DNA from: Polycladidibacter hongkongensis
GTDB lineage: Bacteria; Pseudomonadota; Alphaproteobacteria; Rhizobiales; Stappiaceae
Length of the DNA: 64,000 bases
Assembly: GCF_001561995.1 (NCBI RefSeq)
Contig: NZ_LLWC01000022.1
Location: 310,001-374,000 of the forward strand
Reading direction: 5' to 3'
Shown here: positions 1-8,949 of the stretch, in pieces
Position numbering within the stretch: the first letter of the stretch is position 1
How the letters are laid out: each line of letters begins with the position of its first letter
Notes under the pieces: generated by a model
Databases searched by the model: none
Told to the model about the DNA's origin: nothing
What the model saw: only the letters and a program-made list of their open reading frames with translations
Position numbers and translations under genes: made by a program

Positions 1-931
1 TTTCCGTCAAGGAGCTGTCGATACCGCTGTCAGTATCCCACGCACCTGCCTTCACCCCTATGGTTGTAGCTGCAGTTAAATCGCTTCCGTCCGCCGAATC
101 CCCACTGTCATTGTCAGTATAGGAAATAGCAAGCTTCGCTCCAACGGAACCGGTAATGGTTTTAGCTGTCGCATCCAATTTGAAGTCAGAACCACTTACT
201 TCCTTCATTTTCGCAGTCAAATCATTGAGTGTGCTATCAGCGGTGATTTCAAGCTCTGCAGTTTTTGCATCATCGCCCTCACCAAAGGTAAGCTTAATCG
301 AGTCACCGGCAGCGAGCTTGTCAAGACTAGCCAACTTGGTATCACCGTCGGTAATTGTACCCTCAAGTGTCGCAGAGAAATCGCCGTTCTTTGCAATTTC
401 CAAACTACCCAACTTCAGGTCGCCGTCTTCCTTGCCAAGATCGGTAAAATCAACAGACTGAATCTCCAACTTAGACGTACCATCTTCGTTGAACTTAACA
501 GTAAGGTCGTTGCCATCACCGCCAAGGAGGTTCTTGCCTTTGTATCCAGAGTCTTTAGCCAAGTCTTGGATCTGTGTCCGCAGATCGTTAAATTCTTTTG
601 CGTATTTATTACGCTGGCTCACATCTTCTGTCTGAAGGGCCTGATTAGCCTTACCTTTGGCCGCATCAATCAACTTGGAGATCGCTTTGATGCCCTTGTC
701 AGCTGCGGTCAGAGTAGAAACAGACTGGCCCATGTCATCCTGAAGATTAGACAGGTCAGAAGCGCGGTTATTCAAAGACGCTGCAGTGAAGTAGGAGTTT
801 GGGTTGTCCAGCGCAGAGTTTACCTTCTTGCCGGTGGACAGGCGCTCTTGCGTTGAGCTAATCAGCGTAGCGGTCGACTGTAAAGTAGACAGGTTAGAGC
901 GCACCGCAGCGGTAAGTGTAATATCAGCCAT
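1..931 (-). CDS. Flagellin, C-terminus cut by window start
   Basis: Structural subunit of the flagellar filament, exported by the flagellar type III system. The reading frame is open from the ATG at 931 to the window edge (310 codons), so the D0/D1 C-terminal helices are outside. The first ~165 residues (MADITLTAAVRSNLSTLQST and onward, including the SALDNPNSYFTAASLNNRA helix) are almost identical to the flagellin at 1183-2373, while the central surface domain diverges. An AGGA ribosome-binding site lies just before the ATG and can pair with an upstream TCCT (see 939-975). It is co-oriented with the second flagellin but separated from it by a terminator, so the two are probably independent transcripts. 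Confidence 0.95.
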   Translation of the reverse strand, partial: MADITLTAAVRSNLSTLQSTATLISSTQERLSTGKKVNSALDNPNSYFTAASLNNRASDLSNLQDDMGQSVSTLTAADKGIKAISKLIDAAKGKANQALQTEDVSQRNKYAKEFNDLRTQIQDLAKDSGYKGKNLLGGDGNDLTVKFNEDGTSKLEIQSVDFTDLGKEDGDLKLGSLEIAKNGDFSATLEGTITDGDTKLASLDKLAAGDSIKLTFGEGDDAKTAELEITADSTLNDLTAKMKEVSGSDFKLDATAKTITGSVGAKLAISYTDNDSGDSADGSDLTAATTIGVKAGAWDTDSGIDSSLTE

Positions 932-938
932 AACATGG

Positions 939-975
939 TCCTTTTCTAGGATTTTCAGTCAGCTTTCTAGCTGAC
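939..975 (-). promoter_or_regulatory. Flagellin leader hairpins (RBS-sequestering candidate)
   Basis: On the minus strand a perfect 7-bp stem with a 4-base loop (GTCAGCT/AGCTGAC, 958-975) is followed by TCCT-AGAAA-AGGA (939-951), in which the ribosome-binding site AGGA can pair with TCCT. The second flagellin has the same TCCTAGAAAGGA element at 2381-2392. In Caulobacter, FlbT acts on the flagellin mRNA 5' leader, and flbT is encoded nearby, so this is a candidate site. The structure is seen; the function is inferred. Confidence 0.4.
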
Positions 976-1130
976 CGCGCCTTTAACAAGGCTCCTTAAA
1001 AAGGTAATTCAATCAACCAGAATAATACAGCCACCACTTCATGTACAAATGCACTGGGGATTACCAAGTATAAGTATTTGTAAAATATATTAGATTAATT
1101 TGTTGTATTCAGCATACTATTTCTCAAGCG

Positions 1131-1158
1131 AAAAAGGGCGCAGCAAATGCCGCGCCCT
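1131..1158 (-). terminator. Rho-independent terminator of flagellin 2
   Basis: Read on the minus strand, 25 bases past the stop at 1183, AGGGCGC...GCGCCCT forms a 7-bp stem followed by a run of five T. It separates the two flagellin transcripts. Confidence 0.8.
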
Positions 1159-1182
1159 GAATTGCAGAAAATGCCGTTGAAC

Positions 1183-2373
1183 TTAACGGATAAGCTGCAA
1201 CACACTCTGGTTTGCACGAGCGGCAAGGGCCAGCGTGGATGTTGCCAGCTGCTGCTGGGTTTGCAGCGCTGCAAGGTTTGCACCTTCCTTGTTGGTATCT
1301 GCAAGGGTCAGCTTACCAGCACCAACTTCCAGAGTGTTGATCATGTCCGCAGTAAAATTCTTACGGTTTTGAACAACGGAAAGATTGGTACCAAAAGTAG
1401 ACGCCTGCGCACGCAAAGAATCCTGCGCAGTTTTCAAGGTTTCCAAAGAAGCCTCAATACCTGCGTCTTCACTCCAGCCATTTTTTACAAGACCAGTGGT
1501 TGTATCGCCAGTACTCAATTCACCGCCAGTTTCGCCACCACTACTTGCCTCATAGCTAAAGGTGAGATCGTCGGCGACCTTACCACTTAACGTTTTAGCG
1601 GTACCGTCAATCGTAAAGTCTTCACCCGTCACTTCTTTAATTGCAGCAGCCAGATCACCAACTGTATTGTCCGCAGTGATCTCCAGCTCTTTGGTTTTGG
1701 CATCATCACCACTACCATACTTGATGGTGATTTTGCCGCCCGCCGCGTAGTTATCTAAAGTATCGAGCTTTGTAGCGGCTTCAAAAGTGCCAGAACCTAA
1801 AGTCATCGCACCAGAAGTAAAGTCGCCCTTTTCGAGCTGCTGTACGGCGCCCAGTTTCAGGTCACTGTCAGCGGCTGAAAGATCCGTAAAGTCGACAGAT
1901 TTGATATCCAGCTTCGAAGTACCATCTTCGTTAAATTTTACTTTTAGGTCGTTACCATCCCCGCCGAGCAAGTTTTTGCCCTTGTAGCCGGAATCTTTCG
2001 CCAAATCTTGGATCTGTGTGCGCAGATCATTAAACTCTTTCGAGTACTTCGCACGCTGCTCTTTGTCTTCGCTCTGCAGCGCTTGGTTTGCCTTACCTTT
2101 CGCCGCATCGACCAGCTTGGAGATTGCTTTAATCCCTTTGTCAGCAGCGGTTAGGGTAGAAACAGACTGGCCCATGTCATCTTGAAGATTGGACAGGTCA
2201 GAAGCGCGGTTATTCAAAGATGCCGCGGTAAAGTAGGAGTTTGGGTTGTCCAGCGCGGAGTTAACCTTCATACCGGTGGACAGACGCTCTTGCGTCGAGC
2301 TGATCATGCTAGCAGTAGACTGCAAGGTAGACAGGTTGTTTCGCACCGCAGCAGTGAGTGTAATGTCAGCCAT
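1183..2373 (-). CDS. Flagellin (396 aa)
   Basis: Complete filament subunit. Residues 1-165 form the conserved D0/D1 N-terminal helices, residues ~170-290 a low-complexity Ser/Thr/Gly/Asp-rich surface domain, and residues ~300-396 the conserved C-terminal helices ending LALAARANQSVLQLIR. No cysteine is visible, as is usual for flagellins. The N-terminus is nearly identical to the truncated flagellin at 1-931, which suggests recent duplication or gene conversion. The ATG at 2373 is preceded by AGGA embedded in the same TCCT-AGAA-AGGA leader element. It is divergent from flbT-flaF, its probable post-transcriptional regulators. Confidence 0.97.
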   Translation of the reverse strand: MADITLTAAVRNNLSTLQSTASMISSTQERLSTGMKVNSALDNPNSYFTAASLNNRASDLSNLQDDMGQSVSTLTAADKGIKAISKLVDAAKGKANQALQSEDKEQRAKYSKEFNDLRTQIQDLAKDSGYKGKNLLGGDGNDLKVKFNEDGTSKLDIKSVDFTDLSAADSDLKLGAVQQLEKGDFTSGAMTLGSGTFEAATKLDTLDNYAAGGKITIKYGSGDDAKTKELEITADNTVGDLAAAIKEVTGEDFTIDGTAKTLSGKVADDLTFSYEASSGGETGGELSTGDTTTGLVKNGWSEDAGIEASLETLKTAQDSLRAQASTFGTNLSVVQNRKNFTADMINTLEVGAGKLTLADTNKEGANLAALQTQQQLATSTLALAARANQSVLQLIR

Positions 2374-2667
2374 AATGTGTTCCTTTCTAGGAGTGTTACT
2401 TCAGCCGTTCTGGCAGAATCGCTTCAACTTTCGGAAGCAACTTCATAATCATGCATCTTACATTATTTGTAAATATGCATTCAGGATAAAATATAATTGT
2501 ATCCACTTCCGCCGACAAAGGTGAAACACGCCTTCCTTTGCCTACCTAGAAAAAGACGGGGGTAACTGATCAGTATTGCTTTTCTAAGCAAAAACAACTC
2601 TTCATCCCTCGCCAGCATCAGCCTATGCTGCTGGCCAAGACCCAGTACCCATGCGAGAAAGGTGTTT
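2374..2667. other. Divergent intergenic region flagellin / flbT
   Basis: This region must hold the promoters for flagellin 2 (minus) and flbT (plus). I could not recognise sigma-28 or sigma-54 consensus elements by eye. On the flbT side there are two hairpins, TTGCTT/AAGCAA (2576-2591) and GCCAGCA/TGCTGGC (2611-2635), which would lie in the flbT leader. No convincing gene is present. Confidence 0.5.
2381..2392 (-). promoter_or_regulatory. Flagellin 2 leader mini-hairpin over RBS
   Basis: TCCT-AGAA-AGGA on the minus strand, directly upstream of the ATG at 2373. It matches the element before flagellin 1 (939-951). The 4-bp stem would mask the ribosome-binding site; functional relevance is inferred only from its conservation between the two leaders. 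Confidence 0.35.
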
Positions 2668-3099
2668 ATGGCCCTGAAGGTAGAGCTAAAACCCGGAGAG
2701 CAGGTCATCATTGGCCAGTCGGTTGTCAGCAATGGCGGCAAGACCAGAGCACGCCTGATCATTGAAGGCGATGCACCTATCTTGCGCAGCAAAGACATCA
2801 TGCCCGCAGATACGGCCTCCTCCCCTGCATCTCGCATTTATCTTGCCGTACAGACCATGTATCTGGCAGGTTCCGCAGATGAAATGCAGCCGCTATATGT
2901 GGATCTCACAAATCAAATCGTCAAAGCCGCACCAAGCACGCTGGGGTACGTGACAGAAATTTCCAGCCACATTCTCGCAGGAAATTTTTACGGCGCCCTC
3001 AAGCAGGCGCAAAAACTAATTGAATACGAAAGGACCTTGATCGGTCATGTATCAGCAAGCAACCCAAGCCTATCAAAAAACAGCCACAACGGCGACTGA
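2668..3099 (+). CDS. flbT: Flagellar biosynthesis repressor FlbT
   Basis: FlbT is a small alphaproteobacterial RNA-binding regulator that controls flagellin mRNA stability and translation. The protein starts MALKVELKPGEQVIIG, typical of the family, and carries the conserved ILRSKDIM and TASSPASRIYLAVQTMYL segments; 143 residues is normal length. A GTG two codons upstream (2662) is possible, but AAAGG at 2658-2662 is spaced correctly for the ATG at 2668. The 3' end overlaps flaF by 53 bases in another frame, so the two are almost certainly co-transcribed and coupled. It lies opposite the flagellins it is expected to regulate. Confidence 0.92.
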   Translation: MALKVELKPGEQVIIGQSVVSNGGKTRARLIIEGDAPILRSKDIMPADTASSPASRIYLAVQTMYLAGSADEMQPLYVDLTNQIVKAAPSTLGYVTEISSHILAGNFYGALKQAQKLIEYERTLIGHVSASNPSLSKNSHNGD

Positions 3100-3436
3100 T
3101 CCACGCGCACTTGAGGCGGAACTATTGATGAAGGCCGCCGCCCGCTTGACCCTCCTAAGAAACAACTGGGAGGAAACCTCTATTGATGAGCGCAGTGATA
3201 TCCTCACCTACAATAGGACGGCTTGGACGTTGCTTGCAACAGAGGCAACAGCAGAAGAGAGCGAGCTGCCGCTCGAGATACAGAACAATATCGCCAACCT
3301 CGCGCTATTCACCTTTAACCAGACCATGGAGCTTCTGGCTGCAGAAAACGGTGAAGAGCTGGAAACACTGATCAACATCAACAAGGCTATTGCTGCCGGC
3401 CTGCGCGGGCAAACTGAAAGCCCAGTTAGCGAATAA
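3047..3436 (+). CDS. flaF: Flagellar biosynthesis regulator FlaF
   Basis: FlaF acts with FlbT in alphaproteobacteria; in Caulobacter it is needed for flagellin translation and secretion. The sequence opens MYQQATQAYQKTA and contains the family's EAELLMKAAARL and ALFTFNQTMELLA-like helices; 129 residues is normal. It begins inside flbT (53-base overlap), and flbT precedes flaF here, whereas many relatives have flaF first. It ends just before a hairpin at 3458-3479. Confidence 0.9.
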   Translation: MYQQATQAYQKTATTATDPRALEAELLMKAAARLTLLRNNWEETSIDERSDILTYNRTAWTLLATEATAEESELPLEIQNNIANLALFTFNQTMELLAAENGEELETLININKAIAAGLRGQTESPVSE

Positions 3437-3457
3437 TCCAACTTTGCATGCTAATAA

Positions 3458-3479
3458 GGGGCCCAGCAGAACGGGCCCC
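3458..3479. terminator. Hairpin between convergent flaF and flgL
   Basis: Perfect GGGGCCC/GGGCCCC 7-bp stem in the short gap between convergent flaF and flgL. There is no strong T-tract on either side, so this is a likely but weak bidirectional terminator. Confidence 0.55.
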
Positions 3480-3500
3480 AGTTCGAAGATAAGCAGTCAC

Positions 3501-5078
3501 TTAGCTTCGCAGATAATTGTGCAAATTCAGATTGAGAATTGAAGAGGTCATCTTGTAAGAGGCCTGCAGATTATTCAGCATTTCACTGAGTTGCACCGCT
3601 ACTTCCATTTTATCGACGTTTTCTATCTTCTGCTGTAAGTTAAGATAGGATTGCGTCCGCTGTTTCAGCCGCGTTTCAGCAGATTGAATAGTGGTGCGCG
3701 CCACCGATATCTCCGTGGCAACGGAGCGCACACCGGAGATCTTGGACTCTGCAACAGACAAGTTTCGATCAGTCTCTGAAGCAAGCGCATTGTAATACTG
3801 CTCTGCTCGCGCTTCGGAGCCCTTATCCCCTTCCACATCCGCGGTAAAATCTGCTGCGACAAACACACTGAGATTCTTGAGTTGTCGCGCGAACGGCTCC
3901 TCATTCGCACGCGCGCCAAACTGCACGGTCAAATGCTTGTCAACATGCACTTCCTTGTCAGAGCGCGGCGTGCCCGGCCCATCATATCCAGTGTACCAAG
4001 GCATGACTTTTGATCCAGCAGCTTCATATCCGCTCGCATCCGCCTTGGGCAAGCGCGGCTCTTGCGGGCTACGCGACTTGTCGTATAGGCCGAAAAACTC
4101 GTCACCCGCCTGGCTATCCGCCGCCGCTTTCAACTCGGTCGCCCCGACCTGTTTTAGGGTTTTTTCTAATAAATCGGCAATGTTCTGCGCTGTTTCCTTG
4201 CGCGCCTGTAATGGATCAGCTGCTTTGGATATGGCAAAGGACCCATACCCGTTCGCGCGCCCGTCAGCCGCCTCCAGCTTGACGGTCGTCCTTTTACCAT
4301 TCGGCAAGGCCACATCAAAAGCGACAAAGTCTCCAGCCTTTACAGTACCAGTCACATCAACACTGGCCTTCGCCGGAACTGGCGCCATTGGATCAGTCAG
4401 ATCCGCAGCACTAAAAGCGGTGGCAAACCCAGAGCCAAAACTATTAGCTCCAACAATTTGATAGCCAAAAGGCCCGGTTGAGTTTTGCGCCACTGTTGCC
4501 CGCGCCGCAGCGCCGGAAACATCACTAGACACCGTTGTACGCCCACTACCATCAGCGCCAAGATGCGCATCCTCATAGGATGCCATCATCTGCTTCAGGC
4601 CAATTTTACCCGCTGTACCGTCCATGATCTTTTCAAAACTGGCAACAGGAGCATCTACAGCATTCTTACCACCATACAGATAATAGCCACCAACATTGGT
4701 ATTAAGCTGGCTGATCGTTTCCAGCGTCATGATACGTGTGGTTGCCTGCGAGGTGGTCTCGCCCTCTGTAGTCAACTGATAGTTATTCGGGTTGATCGCA
4801 GTTACCGCGTCCGAACGCAGTTTTTCCATCTGCTCTAGCGTCTTACCAAGTTGCTCAATCTGCAATCCTGCGTTTGTCGCTGCCTCTAGATGCGCATTGG
4901 CAACAGTCACCTCCTGTTGCATTTTCAAACTGGTGATGCGCTCCTCGCCAAGACCGGCGTAGGTCTGAGAAACCTTGCCAGTGGTGAACTGGATGGTTTT
5001 TTCATCAAGTTGATTTTTTTGGGTTAGCAACAAGCTGGAAAGAAAAGCGCCACTACCGGAAATACTTGGAATACTCAT
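3501..5078 (-). CDS. flgL: Flagellar hook-associated protein 3 (FlgL)
   Basis: FlgL forms the junction between hook-filament adaptor FlgK and the flagellin filament. The N-terminus (MSIPSISGSGAFLSSLLL) and the C-terminal helix (LSEMLNNLQASYKMTSSILN) are typical flagellin-fold ends. At 525 residues it is longer than common FlgL proteins (roughly 300-400); the extra length is in the middle (about residues 150-430). GGAGGT precedes the ATG. It is the last gene of flgE-flgK-flgL, 21 bases after flgK. The flgK-flgL order and C-terminal helix favour FlgL over a third flagellin. Confidence 0.88.
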   Translation of the reverse strand: MSIPSISGSGAFLSSLLLTQKNQLDEKTIQFTTGKVSQTYAGLGEERITSLKMQQEVTVANAHLEAATNAGLQIEQLGKTLEQMEKLRSDAVTAINPNNYQLTTEGETTSQATTRIMTLETISQLNTNVGGYYLYGGKNAVDAPVASFEKIMDGTAGKIGLKQMMASYEDAHLGADGSGRTTVSSDVSGAAARATVAQNSTGPFGYQIVGANSFGSGFATAFSAADLTDPMAPVPAKASVDVTGTVKAGDFVAFDVALPNGKRTTVKLEAADGRANGYGSFAISKAADPLQARKETAQNIADLLEKTLKQVGATELKAAADSQAGDEFFGLYDKSRSPQEPRLPKADASGYEAAGSKVMPWYTGYDGPGTPRSDKEVHVDKHLTVQFGARANEEPFARQLKNLSVFVAADFTADVEGDKGSEARAEQYYNALASETDRNLSVAESKISGVRSVATEISVARTTIQSAETRLKQRTQSYLNLQQKIENVDKMEVAVQLSEMLNNLQASYKMTSSILNLNLHNYLRS

Positions 5079-5099
5079 GTCTTACCTCCAAAGCCGCAG

Positions 5100-6959
5100 C
5101 TAGCGCACTGCCTGCATAAGCTGGTCAAACAATTTATTGCTCACGTCAAGCACCCGTGCATTGGCAGCAAAAGCATTTTGTAGCTCCATAAGATTTACCA
5201 GTTCGGTGTCCACGTCGACCTTATAGCTCATCTCATATGCTTTTTTTGCTACATTCATTCCGCTTTCACTTGCTGTTTTCTGTGCGTTCACCTGAGAAGT
5301 CAATTGCCCTTGGCGCGCGATCACCTGATTGGCAAAGTCGGAAATCGTCCCGGAATATGGCGCTTCCCGCGAGCCGATTCCCGTACCACTGGAGTAATGA
5401 AAGCGCGCGGTGCTGAGGGAATCCTTTAAGAAGAGCGCGCGCGCACTGTCAAAGCCACTGCCATCCTTGTCCATCCCCGATAGCAAAGCAGGATTGCGCA
5501 CCAATTGATCATTAACAGTAATACGATGCGCAAAACCTGTTTTCTGCCCACCTTCTTCCAATGCGCCGGTAAACGGTATACCGCCATGCTCAGAATCGAC
5601 AAACATCGGCAGCGCCAATCCATCTTGCGTCGTGATAGTGCGCGTATTGGTTGCCACTGCATTATCCAACTTCACGCTTGTTTTGGTCGGGTCTGCTAGA
5701 ATTTTAACAGCGCCCCCACCCGCGTCGCTCACCTCAAAACTCGCGCCAAGCGCCGTACCAATCTGTGTTGCCAAATCTGGCGCACTATCAGAAAGGTCAA
5801 GTCCATAGACAAGATCACCTCCCTTGGCTGTAGCCTCACCAGCTAACGGCAATAGTGCAGGGTCCTTCACCGCAATAAATGAAAGCTCGCGCTTGGCACC
5901 GCTTGCATCCACAAAGGACAACTCTAACTTATCGCCTGAAGATTTTATTCCGCTCAAGTTTACTGCTAAGCCAGTTTTTTCAGGTGGTGTCAGGCCATCA
6001 TCTGCAGCGGCGCCCTTAGCCTCCTCGCGCGAAAGCGCAAGTGCCATCTGACTTGCAAGCTCATCAAGCCGCGTCTGCGCTTCAGGCAAATCACTGTCTC
6101 GAACCTTCAAGCTCGCGCCAATCGTCCCACCACGAAAATCCGCTGGTTGCAAGGTGCTGCGCTGACCACTTGGCGTAACAATTTCCACCGGGTTGCCTTC
6201 AACACCTGCCCCAAGCGTCGGCGAATTGACAAAAGACAGTTGCGCAGGCTTCACATCATAAAGCGTCATACCGGAGACGGTGGAAATCCGCAGCTCGCCA
6301 TCGTTATCGCGATGAACGTTAATGTCCAGATATTTGGAGAGCTCTTCCAACTTCATGTCCATCTGGTCATCAAGCGCGGCAACAGAAATGCCCTTCGCGC
6401 GCTCAGACACAATGTCCTTCTCAAGCGAGCTCACTTCCCTAAGCAGATTATTGACCCGGTCAACGTCTTCGGTGATACCGGTTTCGGTTTCTCGCCGCAG
6501 CGCCTGCACATACTCCGCACCGGCGTTCAATTCCGAAGCCAAAGTCCGTGCATGGCTCACCACATTTGCCTGCGCACTCGGCGAAGCCGGGTCCGACACC
6601 AGCTTAATCAACGAACCATTCAAGTTATTGACGAGGCTGGGCAACCCATTTTTGTCGTTCAGCTGCCCGAAGTAACTATCCAGCCGCCCCGCATAGACGG
6701 CCCGCTTCTCGGCAAAATTTGCCTCGCTAGATTTCTGCCAATAGGTGTCGCGAAGCATTTGATCGACATTGCGCTGCACCAGCGAAGTCCGCACAGAAGA
6801 GGACGAGCCACTGTCGCCCAGCGTCTCGGCAACTTCCATACTCTTACGCGTATAGCCAGCCTGTCCGGCATTCGCGATGTTTTGCGAAGTCACGGCAAGC
6901 CGCGACTGCGTTGCCTTCAACCCCGCAAATGCATTTGTTATCGCCGAACCCAGACTCAT
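5100..6959 (-). CDS. flgK: Flagellar hook-associated protein 1 (FlgK)
   Basis: FlgK is the first hook-filament junction protein, secreted through the flagellar export apparatus. The N-terminal rod motif (SQNIANAGQAGYTRK, residues ~27-41) is characteristic, and the C-terminus (ELVNLMELQNAFAANARVLD) carries the conserved FlgK/FlgE C-terminal helix. At 619 residues it is in the normal range. It sits between flgE (55 bases upstream) and flgL (21 bases downstream), in the usual order of hook completion. Confidence 0.95.
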   Translation of the reverse strand: MSLGSAITNAFAGLKATQSRLAVTSQNIANAGQAGYTRKSMEVAETLGDSGSSSSVRTSLVQRNVDQMLRDTYWQKSSEANFAEKRAVYAGRLDSYFGQLNDKNGLPSLVNNLNGSLIKLVSDPASPSAQANVVSHARTLASELNAGAEYVQALRRETETGITEDVDRVNNLLREVSSLEKDIVSERAKGISVAALDDQMDMKLEELSKYLDINVHRDNDGELRISTVSGMTLYDVKPAQLSFVNSPTLGAGVEGNPVEIVTPSGQRSTLQPADFRGGTIGASLKVRDSDLPEAQTRLDELASQMALALSREEAKGAAADDGLTPPEKTGLAVNLSGIKSSGDKLELSFVDASGAKRELSFIAVKDPALLPLAGEATAKGGDLVYGLDLSDSAPDLATQIGTALGASFEVSDAGGGAVKILADPTKTSVKLDNAVATNTRTITTQDGLALPMFVDSEHGGIPFTGALEEGGQKTGFAHRITVNDQLVRNPALLSGMDKDGSGFDSARALFLKDSLSTARFHYSSGTGIGSREAPYSGTISDFANQVIARQGQLTSQVNAQKTASESGMNVAKKAYEMSYKVDVDTELVNLMELQNAFAANARVLDVSNKLFDQLMQAVR

Positions 6960-7014
6960 ACCATCACCTCTTAAAAGCAGACTGCAGCAGCGACAGCCTG
7001 CCTGTCAATTCCCT

Positions 7015-8676
7015 TTAGCGAACGATATTGAGCACCGAATCCAGCATCTGGTTTGCGGTAGACAGCACCTTGGAGTTCGCCGAATAAGCCTGTTGCGTAA
7101 TGATCAGCTTAGAAAACTCGCCAGCAATATCCGCGTTCGAAGCTTCATAGGCCTTGGCACGAATTGAGCCGCCATTGCGGAAATCAGGCTCCCCAGAGGT
7201 TGGTGTCCGTGCAAATGCCGCACCATCAATACGCTGCAACTCTTGCTCGGCAGCAAACGTCGCAATAGGCACCTTGTAGAGTTGCTGCGACTTGCCGTTG
7301 GCGTAGTTACCGGTCACAAATCCATCTGCTGTAATGCTGATGGAACGCAAATTACCGGCAGGATAACCGTTCTGTGCAATATCAATTGAGGTCGCAAAGC
7401 CGATCTTGTCTTCGTACTGTGTCAGCTTATCACTGCCAAACGACAGGGTGTGATCCGCAGCCTTAACCCCGTTGACTTCAAGTCCGGAGATCGACATCGC
7501 CCCGTCAGCTGGAGTAACCATGCGTCCGGCTGCATCAAAAGAAACATCACCAATTTTCTTCCATGAAGTATTGGTGCCTTCAGCCTTCGGCGCGCTGTTG
7601 TAATACAGTGACCACTGGTCCTCACGATTAAGGGCCCAGCGCAACTCGACATTCACGGGCGTACCGTTTTTATCGTAGACAGTTACCGCCCCACCAGTAA
7701 TCGTACTATTCAAGAACTTGGTGTTGTTTTCTGCAAGCACTGCATCCCGACTTACGCTTGAAAGGGCCGGGTCATTTGTTTCCTCATCAATATCGATGGG
7801 AGTAAGCCCGCTACCGCTCAGGTCAAAATTCACAGAACTTGCAATATTGACCTCGCCATCAATGGCAATATCAGCAGACACACCATTAAACTGGTTTAAG
7901 AACTCAATATATTCTTTTACCGTGGTATCCGTAGTGAGAGCCAAAGTCTTTGTCTCCCCGTTCACCTCAGCAGTAATTGTCTCCCCTGCGGTAAAGTCAT
8001 CGGACAACGTTATTTTATCGCCTGTGGAGAGCACTCCCCCACCGGTTGCATTTGTGAGCGAGGTGGAAGTGTCAGTTTTCACCTCTGCAAAAACAGCCGG
8101 GTCGAGATACTGCGAGTTTGGTGTTGCCAGATTAAACCGCGAAGTCGATGGCGTCGAAGGTAAGTTGGCCTGATAATCGATGCGATCGGACGGCTTCGCC
8201 GCCATCGGTTGGTCAGATATTTTGATTGGTGTTAGCTTATCGCCTGTAGCGCCAGTTTCTGCATTAACAGTGTAGCCCTGCAAAAAGTACCCCCCACTGT
8301 TCACTAGGTTCCGGTCTAGATCCAGCTCAAAATCACCTGCGCGCGTATAAAACTGGTCAGGGGTTGTCTGTGTCAGCCCGGCCTGATTGGTCACTACAAA
8401 GTAGCCACTGCCATTGATCGCCATATAGGTGTCTTTGTCAGTGCCACGAATATCACCCAGCAAGTTGTTCGTCGCCCGTGATGTGGCCATAACAGTACCA
8501 GAGACCTGCTGGCTCTGTTTGGCTCCGCTGCCGGACACCAGATCACTGAAGGTGGTATCCAAACGTTTATAGCCAGTCGTCCCGGAGTTCGCCACGTTAC
8601 CGGAGATATTCTCCAGCGCCGTTGATTGGGCATCAAGACCAGTCGTCGCAGCGTTGATCGCACCGTAAATGCTCAT
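7015..8676 (-). CDS. flgE: Flagellar hook protein FlgE
   Basis: FlgE polymerises into the flagellar hook. The N-terminus MSIYGAINAATTGLDAQSTA is followed by the basal-body rod motif ENISGNVANSGTTGYKR; the C-terminus LIITQQAYSANSKVLSTANQ is the conserved terminal helix. At 553 residues the central D1/D2 domains are of usual size. I place the start at the ATG at 8676, because AAAGG is 6 bases upstream of it, rather than at the TTG at 8682. It is the first gene of flgE-flgK-flgL and is divergent from moxR. Confidence 0.95.
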   Translation of the reverse strand: MSIYGAINAATTGLDAQSTALENISGNVANSGTTGYKRLDTTFSDLVSGSGAKQSQQVSGTVMATSRATNNLLGDIRGTDKDTYMAINGSGYFVVTNQAGLTQTTPDQFYTRAGDFELDLDRNLVNSGGYFLQGYTVNAETGATGDKLTPIKISDQPMAAKPSDRIDYQANLPSTPSTSRFNLATPNSQYLDPAVFAEVKTDTSTSLTNATGGGVLSTGDKITLSDDFTAGETITAEVNGETKTLALTTDTTVKEYIEFLNQFNGVSADIAIDGEVNIASSVNFDLSGSGLTPIDIDEETNDPALSSVSRDAVLAENNTKFLNSTITGGAVTVYDKNGTPVNVELRWALNREDQWSLYYNSAPKAEGTNTSWKKIGDVSFDAAGRMVTPADGAMSISGLEVNGVKAADHTLSFGSDKLTQYEDKIGFATSIDIAQNGYPAGNLRSISITADGFVTGNYANGKSQQLYKVPIATFAAEQELQRIDGAAFARTPTSGEPDFRNGGSIRAKAYEASNADIAGEFSKLIITQQAYSANSKVLSTANQMLDSVLNIVR

Positions 8677-8949
8677 TGGCAACCTTTGTCGTTTATGCGC
8701 GTTCCTACCACGCAGAATCTTCGTTAGATCACTTAAAGCAATAATTATGCCAAGCCCGAAAACTAGCTAAACTTTTAGTTTAAAACACTTCCTCCCGCCA
8801 CGTCATCAAGTCAACGCCACGCCAATCGGCAAATTATTCCCACTAAGCCATCATAACTAGGCAAAAGCCCCCTACTGCAACAAAATCGCCCCTTGCCGCC
8901 AAATTCCAAACTCACTAGTCTTACGCCGATCATTCTTTAAGGAGCTTTC

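Noticed and set aside
1147-1590. 147-codon plus-strand frame opposite flagellin 2, and similar long antisense frames inside flgK, the giant gene and coxL
   Set aside because: Shadows of strongly biased codon use on the coding strand; no start signals or family features.
3501-5078. Third flagellin gene
   Set aside because: Position after flgK in a hook operon and the C-terminal helix pattern fit FlgL, despite unusual length.
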